This document shows positions 7,476-15,104 of a DNA stretch of 33,388 nt, one piece after another. The stretch's first letter is position 1; each line of letters begins with the position of its first letter. The DNA comes from an uncultured Oscillospiraceae bacterium. GTDB taxonomy: Bacteria > Bacillota > Clostridia > Oscillospirales > Oscillospiraceae. The stretch covers positions 1 to 33,388 of the forward strand of contig CAKTLD010000010.1 in NCBI GenBank assembly GCA_934572445.1, given 5' to 3'. The notes below the pieces were generated by a model. It was given only the letters and a program-made list of their open reading frames with translations. It did not search any database and was not told the DNA's origin. The translations under genes were made by a program, and so were the position numbers.

Positions 7476-8831
7476 TCAGGCGCGGGAGGGCTTTCTTGTA
7501 CGCATCACGCAAAGACCGATGACAAGGCCGAGAAAGGCGGGCAGCAGCCAGCCGAAGCCTTTTTCATACAGCGGCAGCACCGCGGCCGCGGCATCGATCA
7601 GCGGCTGGACGTGCAGCGCCGTGATGGCCGCTTTCGGCAGCGCGCGAAAAAAGTCGAGCACAGCGGGGATCAGGGTGAAGCCGGTCACAAAGCCGTAAAC
7701 GCAGCGGCTGTGACCGAACAGATCGCCGGACAGGCCCAGCAGGATCAGCGTGATGGCAAGAGGGTAGAGCAGCATCAGCATGGGGACGGAATAGTCCACG
7801 ATGGTGTTGAGCCCGAGATTGGCGACAAAGAAGGAAAAACCGCTGAACAGAATGGCCCAGGCACGGTAGGAAAGCGCGTGGGGGAAAAGCTCGCGGAAGG
7901 TCTCGGCGCAGCTGGTGACGAGACCAACGGCGGTTTTGAGGCAGGCGAAGGTGACGGTCACAGCCAGAATGAGCGCGCCGGCCTTGCCGAAGTAGTAATG
8001 TGCGATGAGTGTGAGCACCTCGCCACCGTTGGCGCAGGTGTCGTAAAGGCCGCGTGTCTGTGCGCCGACTACGGTGACGGCCAGATAGATCAGCGCCATC
8101 AGCAGGCAGCTGAAGATACCGGCACGGACAGTGTTTTTCGCCACGTCGTGCGCATCGCGGATGCCGAGCCCACGAATGACGTTGATGATGACAATGCCGA
8201 AGGCCAGGCTCGCCAGCGCGTCCATCGTGTCATAGCCGCTCAGAAAGCCGGTGACGAAGGGGGCGGTATCGTAGCCCGCAGCGGGCGGGATCTGCGAGAT
8301 CGCACCCATGGGATCGAGCAGCGCAGCGGTGATGAGCACGCCGAGAAAGAGCAGAAACAGCGGGGTGAGGATGCGGCCCACCCAAGTGAGGATCTTGCCT
8401 GGGAAGAGCGAAAAGCCCAGCACTGCCGCAAAGAACAGCGCCGAGAAGATGCCGAGCGCCAGTGCGGCGCTCGCGCCCTCGCCCAGCAGCGGTTCTACGC
8501 CCACCGTGAACGGCACGGCGGCGCAGCGCGGGATGGCAAAGAACGGCCCGATGGTCAGGTACAGCGCGCAGGTGAAAAACACGCAGTAGCTGTGGCTGAC
8601 CTTGCCGGACAGCTCGATCAGGCCGTCGCTGCGGCTGATGCCGATGGCTGTGACGCCCATCAGCGGAAGCCCCACGCCGGTGATCAGAAAGCCGACGACC
8701 GCGGGGGCCAAATTTGCACCCGCAAGCTGGCCCATATATACGGGGAAGATCAGGTTGCCCGCGCCGAAGAACAGGCCGAACAGCATGCTCGCCACCGATA
8801 CGAGCTCGCCCTTAGTCAGATATCTTTTCAT
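7476..8831 (-). CDS. brnQ: Branched-chain amino acid transport system carrier BrnQ
   Basis: This is a 451-residue polytopic membrane protein of the LIVCS family, which imports Leu, Ile and Val with sodium or protons. The N-terminus (MLFGLFFGAGNLIFPVYMGQLAG) is the family signature. About twelve hydrophobic segments follow, and the length is typical. I place the start at ATG 8831, where GAGGGAG lies 6 bases upstream. A longer in-frame version from 8927 would add 32 Arg-rich residues overlapping the HAD gene and has no such support. The gene lies 23 bases after the HAD phosphatase gene and probably shares its promoter at 9715-9743. A terminator follows. Confidence 0.94.
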   Translation of the reverse strand: MKRYLTKGELVSVASMLFGLFFGAGNLIFPVYMGQLAGANLAPAVVGFLITGVGLPLMGVTAIGISRSDGLIELSGKVSHSYCVFFTCALYLTIGPFFAIPRCAAVPFTVGVEPLLGEGASAALALGIFSALFFAAVLGFSLFPGKILTWVGRILTPLFLLFLGVLITAALLDPMGAISQIPPAAGYDTAPFVTGFLSGYDTMDALASLAFGIVIINVIRGLGIRDAHDVAKNTVRAGIFSCLLMALIYLAVTVVGAQTRGLYDTCANGGEVLTLIAHYYFGKAGALILAVTVTFACLKTAVGLVTSCAETFRELFPHALSYRAWAILFSGFSFFVANLGLNTIVDYSVPMLMLLYPLAITLILLGLSGDLFGHSRCVYGFVTGFTLIPAVLDFFRALPKAAITALHVQPLIDAAAAVLPLYEKGFGWLLPAFLGLVIGLCVMRTRKPSRA

Positions 8832-8854
8832 GAAAGTCTCCCTCTTTCCGATCA

Positions 8855-9676
8855 TTACAGCGCCAGCGCGCGGCGGATAGCCGCGCCGACGCCGTTGTGT
8901 GCGTTGTCCGCTGTGACAAGGTCGCACAGCGAGCGGATGTCCGGGTCCGCGTTGCCCATGGCAAAGGAGAGTCCGACGGTGCGCAGCATTTCGCGGTCGT
9001 TGTCGGAATCGCCGACGCCGACGACCCGTTCCATCGGGATGTTCAGCGCATCGGCAAGCCAGACAAGGCCGCTGGCCTTGCTGACGTGCTGCGCCGTCAT
9101 TTCAAGCGTGGTGACCTCGGGCAGCGTGATGTCGAGCGGCAGGTCCTTCAGCTCCGCATAGCAGCGCGCGCGGTCCTCGGGGGAGCGGAAATAGAGGTTG
9201 ATCTTGCAGATGGCATCAAGCCGCTCCGCCTCCTGCGCAAGGTCCGCGACAGACCGTGCGATTCTCTGGAACATCGACTGGTAGATGCCCATGCAGAAGT
9301 CCTCCATGTGCGTCACATCGGCCGCCGCGACGATGGATTCGTCCTCGGTCAGAAAGTGGAGCATCGCATGGTATTTGTCCGCCGCCGCGCTCGCCGCAGC
9401 GATCATTGTGCGGGGAATGGCGCTGCGGTAAAGGCAGCGGCTCTCGGCGCGGTCGTATACGCATGCGCCGCTGTTGCACACGGCGTAGCGCATTTCGGGT
9501 ACGAGACCGAAATAGTCCTGCAATTCCGGAACGGCGCGTCCTGTGCAGTAGACGATCTGCACGCCGCGCTCTGCGGCGAGGCGGATATCGCGTATGGTGT
9601 CGGGAGCGATGGTCTTGTCCGGCGTGAGCAGAGTACCGTCCATGTCGAGCGCGATGAGCTGATAAGTAGAATTCAC
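8855..9676 (-). CDS. Cof-type HAD superfamily phosphatase
   Basis: This 273-residue hydrolase has all HAD motifs: ALDMDGTLL near residues 9-17 (nucleophile and acid Asp11 and Asp13), YCTGR (motif II area), a conserved lysine in the HVSKASGL segment, and GVGDSDNDREML (motif IV). The insert between them is the Cof/IIB type cap, which usually handles sugar phosphates or flavin/PLP phosphates; the substrate here is unknown. The start is GTG at 9676, with AAGGGA about 10 bases upstream. It is the first gene of a two-gene operon with brnQ. Confidence 0.92.
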   Translation of the reverse strand: MNSTYQLIALDMDGTLLTPDKTIAPDTIRDIRLAAERGVQIVYCTGRAVPELQDYFGLVPEMRYAVCNSGACVYDRAESRCLYRSAIPRTMIAAASAAADKYHAMLHFLTEDESIVAAADVTHMEDFCMGIYQSMFQRIARSVADLAQEAERLDAICKINLYFRSPEDRARCYAELKDLPLDITLPEVTTLEMTAQHVSKASGLVWLADALNIPMERVVGVGDSDNDREMLRTVGLSFAMGNADPDIRSLCDLVTADNAHNGVGAAIRRALAL

Positions 9677-9714
9677 GGTAAATGTGTCCCTTCTGCGTGA
9701 TCAAACGTAAAGCG

Positions 9715-9743
9715 ATCATACCACATTTGCCGCGGCGGGACAA
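9715..9743 (-). promoter_or_regulatory. Promoter of the HAD-brnQ operon
   Basis: On the minus strand TTGTCC and TATGAT are separated by 17 bases, about 40 bases before the GTG start. Confidence 0.6.
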
Positions 9744-9846
9744 TGCCGCGTGCCGCGGGTGCAGATTTTCAGGGAAATGCAAAAAGAAATGCCGCTGTCA
9801 CCCACCGTTCTTGGACAGATGTGCCAAGCAAGGGGACAGATTCTCG

Positions 9847-9875
9847 TTGACTTTCGACAGTGGATGGAGTATAAA
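9847..9875 (+). promoter_or_regulatory. Promoter of the beta-helix/SLH operon
   Basis: TTGACT (9847-9852) and TATAAA (9870-9875) are separated by 17 bases, followed by another TATAAT-like run. The predicted leader is about 93 bases and contains the two palindromes at 9912-9952. Confidence 0.7.
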
Positions 9876-9911
9876 TATAATTGTAACAATATGTGCGAAG
9901 GGGCTTGATCG

Positions 9912-9952
9912 CCTTTTTTGCGCAAAAAAGGTCCTGTTCCCATGGGAACAGG
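9912..9952 (+). repeat. Two abutting perfect 20-bp palindromes in an mRNA leader
   Basis: CCTTTTTTGCGCAAAAAAGG (9912-9931) and CCTGTTCCCATGGGAACAGG (9933-9952) are each perfectly self-complementary and are separated by one base. They lie between the promoter and the ribosome site GGGAGG of the gene at 9975. They could be dimeric-protein operators or RNA hairpins controlling read-through or translation. Confidence 0.8.
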
Positions 9953-9974
9953 ATAATGTTGGGAGGAAATAATA

Positions 9975-11930
9975 ATGAAGAGACAATGCCTGAGCGCGCT
10001 GCTTGCACTGCTGCTGGCCATAACGCTCCTGCCGGGAGCGGCGCGGGCGGGAGAAACGCCGCTGCAAGCGGCGCAGAGCGGCCTTTTTGACGGTGGGGCG
10101 ACCGGGACAGGTGAAGCTGTGGCCGATGTCCATACCGTGGAGCCGCAGGAAAGCGAAGCGCAGCCGGAGCAGGACTGCGGCCTTTATACGCGGCAGGAGT
10201 GCAATGAGGCGTATCGGGTCGGGGACAAGATAAATTATCTGGTCTGCAAAACCGTGTATCTGATGTGCAAAGACGGCTTTACAATGGAGGAAGCGAAAAG
10301 CTTTCAGGTCAAGGTCGAAGACGGGGAGTTGACTTCAGCCAGTATGGCTCTCTGCCTGCGGGCGGGCAAAGAGGGCGAAGAGGCGCGCTACGATGTGGCC
10401 ATTACGCTGCCGCAGCTGGAGACAATAGACAATAATTACACCCTCGATGTATTTCGGGGAGAGCAGTGCGTGGCAGCCTGCCGGATCGCGGCTGAGGCAC
10501 AAAGCTTCCGCGTGGACGGCGATACCATCATCGGCGACGTGCAGGTGGAGCCGGGGCTGGTCGAGGTCAATGGCGAAGGGCGCGGGGAGATGCCTACCTG
10601 GGGAAAAGAGGAGTACCGCTATTTCTACGGGTTTAATATCCTGCCGGTAAAGAAGCAGACGGACGGGGCCTATGAGCTTGATTCCACGGTGCAGGTGGAG
10701 GTCACATCAGTCAAGGTGATCCCGCTGAACGAGAAGTTCGACGCATCCTCGGCGTTTCAATGGAAAGAGAACCAGGGAGAATATGGCGGCGATCGGTGGG
10801 ATTTCACCTGTGCGGGCGTGGCCTTTGAGGGCGCGCTGCGCTTTACCGTGAAGGCCACGCCGCAGGGCGGCGCCCCGGTCGAGGGCGCGGTCATAGTCCC
10901 GGTGTTCCTGCGCCCTGTCGAGGAGACAGTGATCGACAGAACGGGGCTCGCAGGGGATACGGTCGCGGATTTGAACAACCGTCTGAAAGAACTGGCCGAT
11001 AAGAGAGAAAATGCCAGCTATATCGTAAAGCTTGCGCCGATCGAATATAAGGGGACGATCGTGATCCCCAGCGGCTTCGATTCGCTTACCCGAAACCTGA
11101 CCCTGCGCGGAACGGCGGCGCAGAATGGGGGAAGGACGACACTGCGCGGCGGAATCACCATGGAAAAGGATACCCGCCTGTTTGAGCTCCGCGACATTGC
11201 GTTTATCGGGAGCGAAACGGCGGACAAGGCGCTGTATGGGGGCAACTTCAATAACGTGCATCACTGCACCTTTACGGGCTACCAGACAGCCATGCTGGCA
11301 GACAGTGCGATGATCACGTTCAGCGATTGCCTGTTTTACAAAAACGAAATCGCGCTCCATGTGAATCTGGCGGATGTGGGCGGAAACCAGTCGATACTGC
11401 GGAACAATCTTTTCATCGAAAACGGCACCGCCGTGCGGGCGGAGCGGTTCCAGCAGGAGAACATGACGGCCTTCTACTTCCGTATCGTGGACAGCAACTT
11501 TATCGGCAATGCCTGCGACGTTGATATGCAGACCGGCGGTACAGTGTACCTCTACCGCAATTACTACGCTGATACGAGGGATACCGGCGCGCTGGCTGAG
11601 GCGGTCAAGGCGTTCGACTGCAGCAGCGGCGGCGACCTTGCAATAGACGCGAGCATGATCGCCTACAGCAGACCGAAGATCCAGCTGTCCAAGGAAAGCG
11701 GCGGCGCGGTCATCACCAATCCGCGCTGGCTGTATCCGGTGTTTGGGAACGGCCTGTGGGAGGGGAAAGCCAACCTGCTGGTCGCCGACTGGAGCGGCGA
11801 TACCCGTATTCTGAACGCCGAGGCGGACGAGCTGGCGCTCGATGCGGCGGCCTTTGAAGGGAGCGGCGAGAAGACCGTCGAGGTGCTCGATGAGCAGGAG
11901 CAGACGCTCGGCGCGTGGACGTTTGACTAA
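9975..11930 (+). CDS. Secreted protein with probable right-handed beta-helix domain
   Basis: This 651-residue protein has an Sec signal peptide (KR, hydrophobic core, AARA cleavage site near residue 26). Residues 30-320 contain beta-rich segments of unknown family. Residues of about 350-545 show repeated short strands with patterns such as FNNVHHCTF, ITFSDCLFYKNEIALHV, ILRNNLFIENGTAVRA and IVDSNFIGNACDV. These are characteristic of right-handed parallel beta-helix (pectate-lyase-like) folds. No catalytic residues, sortase motif or SLH domain are recognised. The ATG follows GGGAGG by 8 bases. The next gene encodes an SLH protein 12 bases downstream, so the pair may form a cell-surface complex. 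Confidence 0.8.
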   Translation: MKRQCLSALLALLLAITLLPGAARAGETPLQAAQSGLFDGGATGTGEAVADVHTVEPQESEAQPEQDCGLYTRQECNEAYRVGDKINYLVCKTVYLMCKDGFTMEEAKSFQVKVEDGELTSASMALCLRAGKEGEEARYDVAITLPQLETIDNNYTLDVFRGEQCVAACRIAAEAQSFRVDGDTIIGDVQVEPGLVEVNGEGRGEMPTWGKEEYRYFYGFNILPVKKQTDGAYELDSTVQVEVTSVKVIPLNEKFDASSAFQWKENQGEYGGDRWDFTCAGVAFEGALRFTVKATPQGGAPVEGAVIVPVFLRPVEETVIDRTGLAGDTVADLNNRLKELADKRENASYIVKLAPIEYKGTIVIPSGFDSLTRNLTLRGTAAQNGGRTTLRGGITMEKDTRLFELRDIAFIGSETADKALYGGNFNNVHHCTFTGYQTAMLADSAMITFSDCLFYKNEIALHVNLADVGGNQSILRNNLFIENGTAVRAERFQQENMTAFYFRIVDSNFIGNACDVDMQTGGTVYLYRNYYADTRDTGALAEAVKAFDCSSGGDLAIDASMIAYSRPKIQLSKESGGAVITNPRWLYPVFGNGLWEGKANLLVADWSGDTRILNAEADELALDAAAFEGSGEKTVEVLDEQEQTLGAWTFD

Positions 11931-11942
11931 GGAGAGAGAACG

Positions 11943-12860
11943 ATGAAAAAACGACTGTTGAGCATATTTTTGACACTGCTGCTGACCACGGCGCTGCTGA
12001 CCACCGGCGCGATGGCTGCGGACGGGAGTTTTAATGCAAAGCTTGCGATCAAGCGAGGAGAGAACGTCATTACTGTGACGGTGCAGGACAGCGCCGTGCT
12101 GGCGAGCAGGCAGCCTACGCTGACGATCCCCTGCGACTTTGCCTATGCGCAGGTGAGCTTCGGCGGCAGCATCGTCGCCTCCGTTCTGCAGGACGGCATG
12201 ATCTCCTTCCGTGTGGCCGCGGGCGGGATATATACTATCACAAAAACGGACGCGCCGGCCGATCCGACGCCTGCACCTTCACCGGCGCCTGCGCCGTCTC
12301 CCAAGCCAGACAACGGACCGGAGCAGGAGGTGGAGGAGCCTTTTGCCAATCCCTATCCCGATGTGCGGGAGAGCGACTGGCACTATGAGGCGGTCTGCTA
12401 TGTGACAGAAGCGCAGCTGATGACCGGCACGGACAAGGGCTTTGAGCCGGATCTCACGACCTCGCGGGCGATGTTGTGGACCATCCTTGCTCGTCTGAGC
12501 GGACAGGAGACTGCGGCGGCGGACGGCGCATGGTACGCCGCCGCGCAGCGTTGGGCGAGCGCGGCCGGCGTGTCCGACGGCACGGACCCGAACGGCGCGA
12601 TCACGCGCGAGCAGCTCGTGACGATGCTTTACCGCTTTGCGAAGAACTGTGGCATGGATACGGCAGCGGGCGGTATGGCAATCAGAGAATTTGCCGATTA
12701 CGAGAACGTTTCGCCCTATGCCGCTGAAGCGATGCAATGGGCAGTCAGTGCGGGGATCGTAAACGGCGAGGGCGGCCGCCTTGATCCGCAGGGCAGCGCC
12801 ACACGCGCGCAGACTGCGGCGATGCTGATGCGCTTTGCCGCGCTGGAGCGGGGAGAATGA
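11943..12860 (+). CDS. S-layer homology (SLH) domain protein
   Basis: This 305-residue secreted protein has a signal peptide ending at AMA (about residue 25). A small beta-rich domain follows (26-102), then a Pro/Ala/Ser-rich linker (about 103-130). Three SLH repeats come last: YPDVRESDWHYEAVCYV, then AWYAAAQRWASAAGV with ITREQLVTMLYRFA, then FADYENVSPYAAEAMQWAV with ATRAQTAAMLMRFA. SLH modules bind pyruvylated secondary cell-wall polymers and tether proteins to the wall. The ribosome site GGAGAG overlaps the stop region of the preceding gene, indicating coupling. The protein probably anchors itself, and perhaps the upstream beta-helix protein, to the envelope. Confidence 0.92.
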   Translation: MKKRLLSIFLTLLLTTALLTTGAMAADGSFNAKLAIKRGENVITVTVQDSAVLASRQPTLTIPCDFAYAQVSFGGSIVASVLQDGMISFRVAAGGIYTITKTDAPADPTPAPSPAPAPSPKPDNGPEQEVEEPFANPYPDVRESDWHYEAVCYVTEAQLMTGTDKGFEPDLTTSRAMLWTILARLSGQETAAADGAWYAAAQRWASAAGVSDGTDPNGAITREQLVTMLYRFAKNCGMDTAAGGMAIREFADYENVSPYAAEAMQWAVSAGIVNGEGGRLDPQGSATRAQTAAMLMRFAALERGE

Positions 12861-12863
12861 CAA

Positions 12864-12900
12864 AAGCGGAGCGGTCCAAAGGACCGCTCCGCTTGTTCTT
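12864..12900. terminator. Bidirectional terminator between the SLH gene and prfC
   Basis: A perfect 14-bp stem AAGCGGAGCGGTCC / GGACCGCTCCGCTT with an AAA loop is followed by a T-rich stretch. It lies between convergent genes. Confidence 0.85.
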
Positions 12901-12912
12901 TTGTGCGGATGA

Positions 12913-14493
12913 TCAGACGCTCAGCCAGTCGTCGAGGACGAGACCCTCGTTGTGCTTGGTGAGGAAGCCCACGCTCCACTCGCCGCCGAAGGCGATGAGC
13001 CTGCGGCCCTTGAAGTCCTCGAGCACGCGGGAGCCCGAGCAGAGCAGCAGGTCCTTCACGTCGCACGGGCACTCGCGGATCAGGCGCAGGTGCTCGTAGG
13101 GAAGGCCGCTCATGCGAAGATCCACGCCGTACTCGTTTTTCATGCGGTACTCGAACACGTCGAATTGCAGCGTGCCGACCACGCCGACGACCACATCCTC
13201 AAAGCCGCTGTCGGGAATTTTGAAGATCTGGATAGCGCCCTCCTGCGCGATCTGCTCCACGCCCTTGACGAACTGCTTGCGCTTCATCGTGTCCTTGGGC
13301 GAGACGAGCATGAAGTGCTCGGGCTCAAACGTCGGGATGCCGGAGAAACGGAACTTTTTGCCCGGCACGGTGATCGTGTCGCCGATCGAGAAGATGCCGG
13401 GGTCGAACACGCCGATGATGTCGCCCGCATACGCCTCGTTGACGATCTCGCGCTCGGCAGCCATCATCGTCTGCGGTTGGGAAAGGCGCATTTTGCGGCC
13501 GGACTGGACGTGGAAATACTCTGTGTCACGCTCGAATTTGCCTGAGCAGATGCGCATGAACGCGAGACGGTCGCGGTGCGCCTTGTTCATGTTGGCCTGA
13601 ATTTTGAAGACAAAGGCGGAGAAGTCGGGGGAATAGACGTCCACCTCGCCCGCGTCGCTCACGCGCGGCAGAGGGGCGGTCGTCATCTGCAAAAACGCGT
13701 TCAGAAACGGCTCAACGCCGAAATTTGTCAGTGCGCTGCCGAAGAACACGGGGGAAAGCTTGCCCGCGCGCACAGCGTCCAGATCGAAGTCACGCCCCGC
13801 ACCAAGCAGCTCGACCTCGTCGGCGAGCGTGTCGCGGCGTTTTTGACCGATCAGATCGACGAGCGCGGGGTCGTCCAGCTCGATCTCCGTGAGGCCCGCC
13901 TTTTTGGCGTGGCCTTCGTCGGTGAAGTGCAGGATGCAGTGCTTGTCGCGGTCATACACGCCGAAAAATTCCTTGCCGCAGCCGATGGGCCAGTTGACGG
14001 GGTAGGTGCCGATGCCGAGCTCGCGCTCAACCTCCTCGCAGAGCTCCAGCGGGTCGCGCGTCTCGCGGTCCATCTTGTTGATGAAGGTAAAGATGGGGAT
14101 ATTGCGCAGAGCGCAGACCTTGAAGAGCTTGCGCGTCTGCGGTTCGACGCCCTTCGCGCCGTCGATGACCATGACGGCGCTGTCCGCCGCCATCAGCGTG
14201 CGGTAGGTGTCCTCTGAGAAATCCTGGTGGCCCGGTGTATCGAGAATGTTGATGCAGTAGCCATCATGCTGGAACTGCATGACCGACGATGTGACGGAAA
14301 TGCCGCGCTGCTTTTCGATCTCCATCCAGTCAGAGGTCGCGGCGCGGGCGCGCTTACCCTTGACCTCACCAGCCTGAGCGATGGCCCCGCCGTAGAGCAG
14401 GAATTTTTCTGTCAGAGTAGTTTTACCGGCGTCGGGGTGGGAGATGATCGCGAAGGTCCGGCGTCGGGAGATCTCTTCATGAAGCGTAGGCAT
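12913..14493 (-). CDS. prfC: Peptide chain release factor 3 (GTPase)
   Basis: This 526-residue translation GTPase recycles RF1/RF2 from the ribosome after peptide release. Visible GTPase motifs are SHPDAGKTTLTEK (G1), the RGISVTSS region (G2), DTPGHQDFSEDT (G3) and NKMDR (G4), followed by the RF3 C-terminal domains. Length is typical (about 525-530). AAGGAG lies 6 bases before the ATG. The gene appears monocistronic, convergent with the SLH operon and divergent from tRNA-Gly. I could not find a well-spaced promoter upstream. Confidence 0.97.
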   Translation of the reverse strand: MPTLHEEISRRRTFAIISHPDAGKTTLTEKFLLYGGAIAQAGEVKGKRARAATSDWMEIEKQRGISVTSSVMQFQHDGYCINILDTPGHQDFSEDTYRTLMAADSAVMVIDGAKGVEPQTRKLFKVCALRNIPIFTFINKMDRETRDPLELCEEVERELGIGTYPVNWPIGCGKEFFGVYDRDKHCILHFTDEGHAKKAGLTEIELDDPALVDLIGQKRRDTLADEVELLGAGRDFDLDAVRAGKLSPVFFGSALTNFGVEPFLNAFLQMTTAPLPRVSDAGEVDVYSPDFSAFVFKIQANMNKAHRDRLAFMRICSGKFERDTEYFHVQSGRKMRLSQPQTMMAAEREIVNEAYAGDIIGVFDPGIFSIGDTITVPGKKFRFSGIPTFEPEHFMLVSPKDTMKRKQFVKGVEQIAQEGAIQIFKIPDSGFEDVVVGVVGTLQFDVFEYRMKNEYGVDLRMSGLPYEHLRLIRECPCDVKDLLLCSGSRVLEDFKGRRLIAFGGEWSVGFLTKHNEGLVLDDWLSV

Positions 14494-14605
14494 TGTTGTT
14501 GTCTCCTTGATGATGAATTGCAGATACAGTTAAGCAGTTTATCATAGCTTGCCCGCATTTGCAAGGCGGCGCTCCCAAAATTTGACGGAAATTTGGAATT
14601 TTATC

Positions 14606-14634
14606 TTGACAAACGGGAAGATGTCTGGTATAGT
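14606..14634 (+). promoter_or_regulatory. tRNA-Gly promoter
   Basis: Consensus TTGACA (14606-14611) and TATAGT (14629-14634) are separated by 17 bases and end 12 bases before the tRNA 5' end. Confidence 0.85.
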
Positions 14635-14646
14635 TCTTTTTGTTCC

Positions 14647-14722
14647 GCGGGCGTAGCTCATCTGGTAGAGCGCCACCTTGCCAAGGTGGAGGTAGCGAGT
14701 TCGAGCCTCGTCGCCCGCTCCA
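14647..14722 (+). tRNA. tRNA-Gly (anticodon GCC)
   Basis: This 76-base sequence folds as a complete cloverleaf. The acceptor stem GCGGGCG pairs with CGCCCGC, the D arm is GCTC...GAGC, and the anticodon stem CCACC/GGTGG holds loop TTGCCAA. The T arm is GCGAG/CTCGT with a TTCGAGC loop. The 3' CCA is encoded. Its own promoter lies upstream and a terminator directly downstream. Its 3' end is repeated twice further on (14871 and 15045). Confidence 0.97.
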
Positions 14723-14727
14723 AATTG

Positions 14728-14762
14728 AAACAGGACATCCGATTTGGATGTCCTGTTTTTTT
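14728..14762 (+). terminator. Terminator of tRNA-Gly
   Basis: The perfect 13-bp stem AAACAGGACATCC / GGATGTCCTGTTT with loop GATTT is followed by a run of T, starting 6 bases after the tRNA CCA end. Confidence 0.92.
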
Positions 14763-14774
14763 GTTGACTGGAAG

Positions 14775-14792
14775 GAACTCGCTGCCTCCACC
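14775..14792 (-). repeat. Inverted partial copy of the tRNA-Gly variable/T-arm segment
   Basis: These 18 bases are the reverse complement, with one mismatch, of tRNA positions 14685-14702. They can also pair with the direct copy at 14871-14879, so the spacer between the tRNA and its first 3'-end copy could fold into a long imperfect hairpin. Confidence 0.75.
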
Positions 14793-14870
14793 CGCGCCGA
14801 AGGCGCATTGGATCGGAGGTGAGGCAGGGCTCCTGCGAATCGCCGCAAGGCGGTTCGTGGGATGCCGGGA

Positions 14871-14940
14871 AGCGAGTTCGAGCCTCGTCGCCCGCTCCAA
14901 AAAATAAAGGCATGACGTAAGTCATGCCTTTATTTTTTGG
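14871..14940 (+). repeat. tRNA-Gly 3'-end copy 1 plus terminator-like hairpin
   Basis: Positions 14871-14901 repeat 31 bases of the tRNA 3' end exactly (14694-14724), covering the T arm, acceptor 3' strand and CCA. A perfect 20-bp stem with loop GTAA follows directly at 14897-14940. It uses the CCA as part of the stem and ends in a T run. The anticodon half is absent, so this is not a functional tRNA. Confidence 0.92.
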
Positions 14941-15044
14941 CTCCAGCGAGCCGAGGGTCGAACAGGGCGCGAGCGAAGCGAGAAAACGCCCCGGTGGGGC
15001 GTTTGTCGCCCGCTGTGCGTGTCGCGGCACGGTAGTGCCGCGAG

Positions 15045-15104
15045 CGAGCCTCGTCGCCCGCTCCAAAAAAGAGGTCACAACATATGTTGTGACCTCTTTT
15101 TTGG
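15045..15104 (+). repeat. tRNA-Gly 3'-end copy 2 plus perfect 42-bp palindrome
   Basis: Positions 15045-15067 repeat 23 bases of the tRNA 3' end including CCA. The CCA opens a perfectly self-complementary 42-bp palindrome (15063-15104) containing A6...T6, again terminator-like. The CCA ends of the tRNA, copy 1 and copy 2 are 177 and 166 bases apart. A further weak partial match (GTCGCCCGCT) sits at about 15005-15014. Confidence 0.9.

Noticed and set aside
8832..8927. Upstream start for brnQ adding 32 residues
   Set aside because: The extension is Arg-rich, overlaps the HAD gene and lacks a ribosome site, while ATG 8831 has GAGGGAG at good spacing and the family-typical N-terminus.
7386..9161. 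Long plus-strand open frame opposite brnQ and the HAD gene
   Set aside because: It is antisense to two clearly homologous genes and its composition is that of a GC-rich shadow frame. The same holds for long antisense frames opposite the M32 peptidase, PBP, murE, fakA and suf genes.
14494..14600. prfC promoter
   Set aside because: A TATGAT is present on the minus strand, but the nearest TTGCAA is only 12 bases away and no properly spaced -35 box is visible.
14871..15067. Second and third tRNA genes
   Set aside because: Only the T arm and acceptor 3' strand are present; D arm, anticodon arm and 5' acceptor strand are missing.
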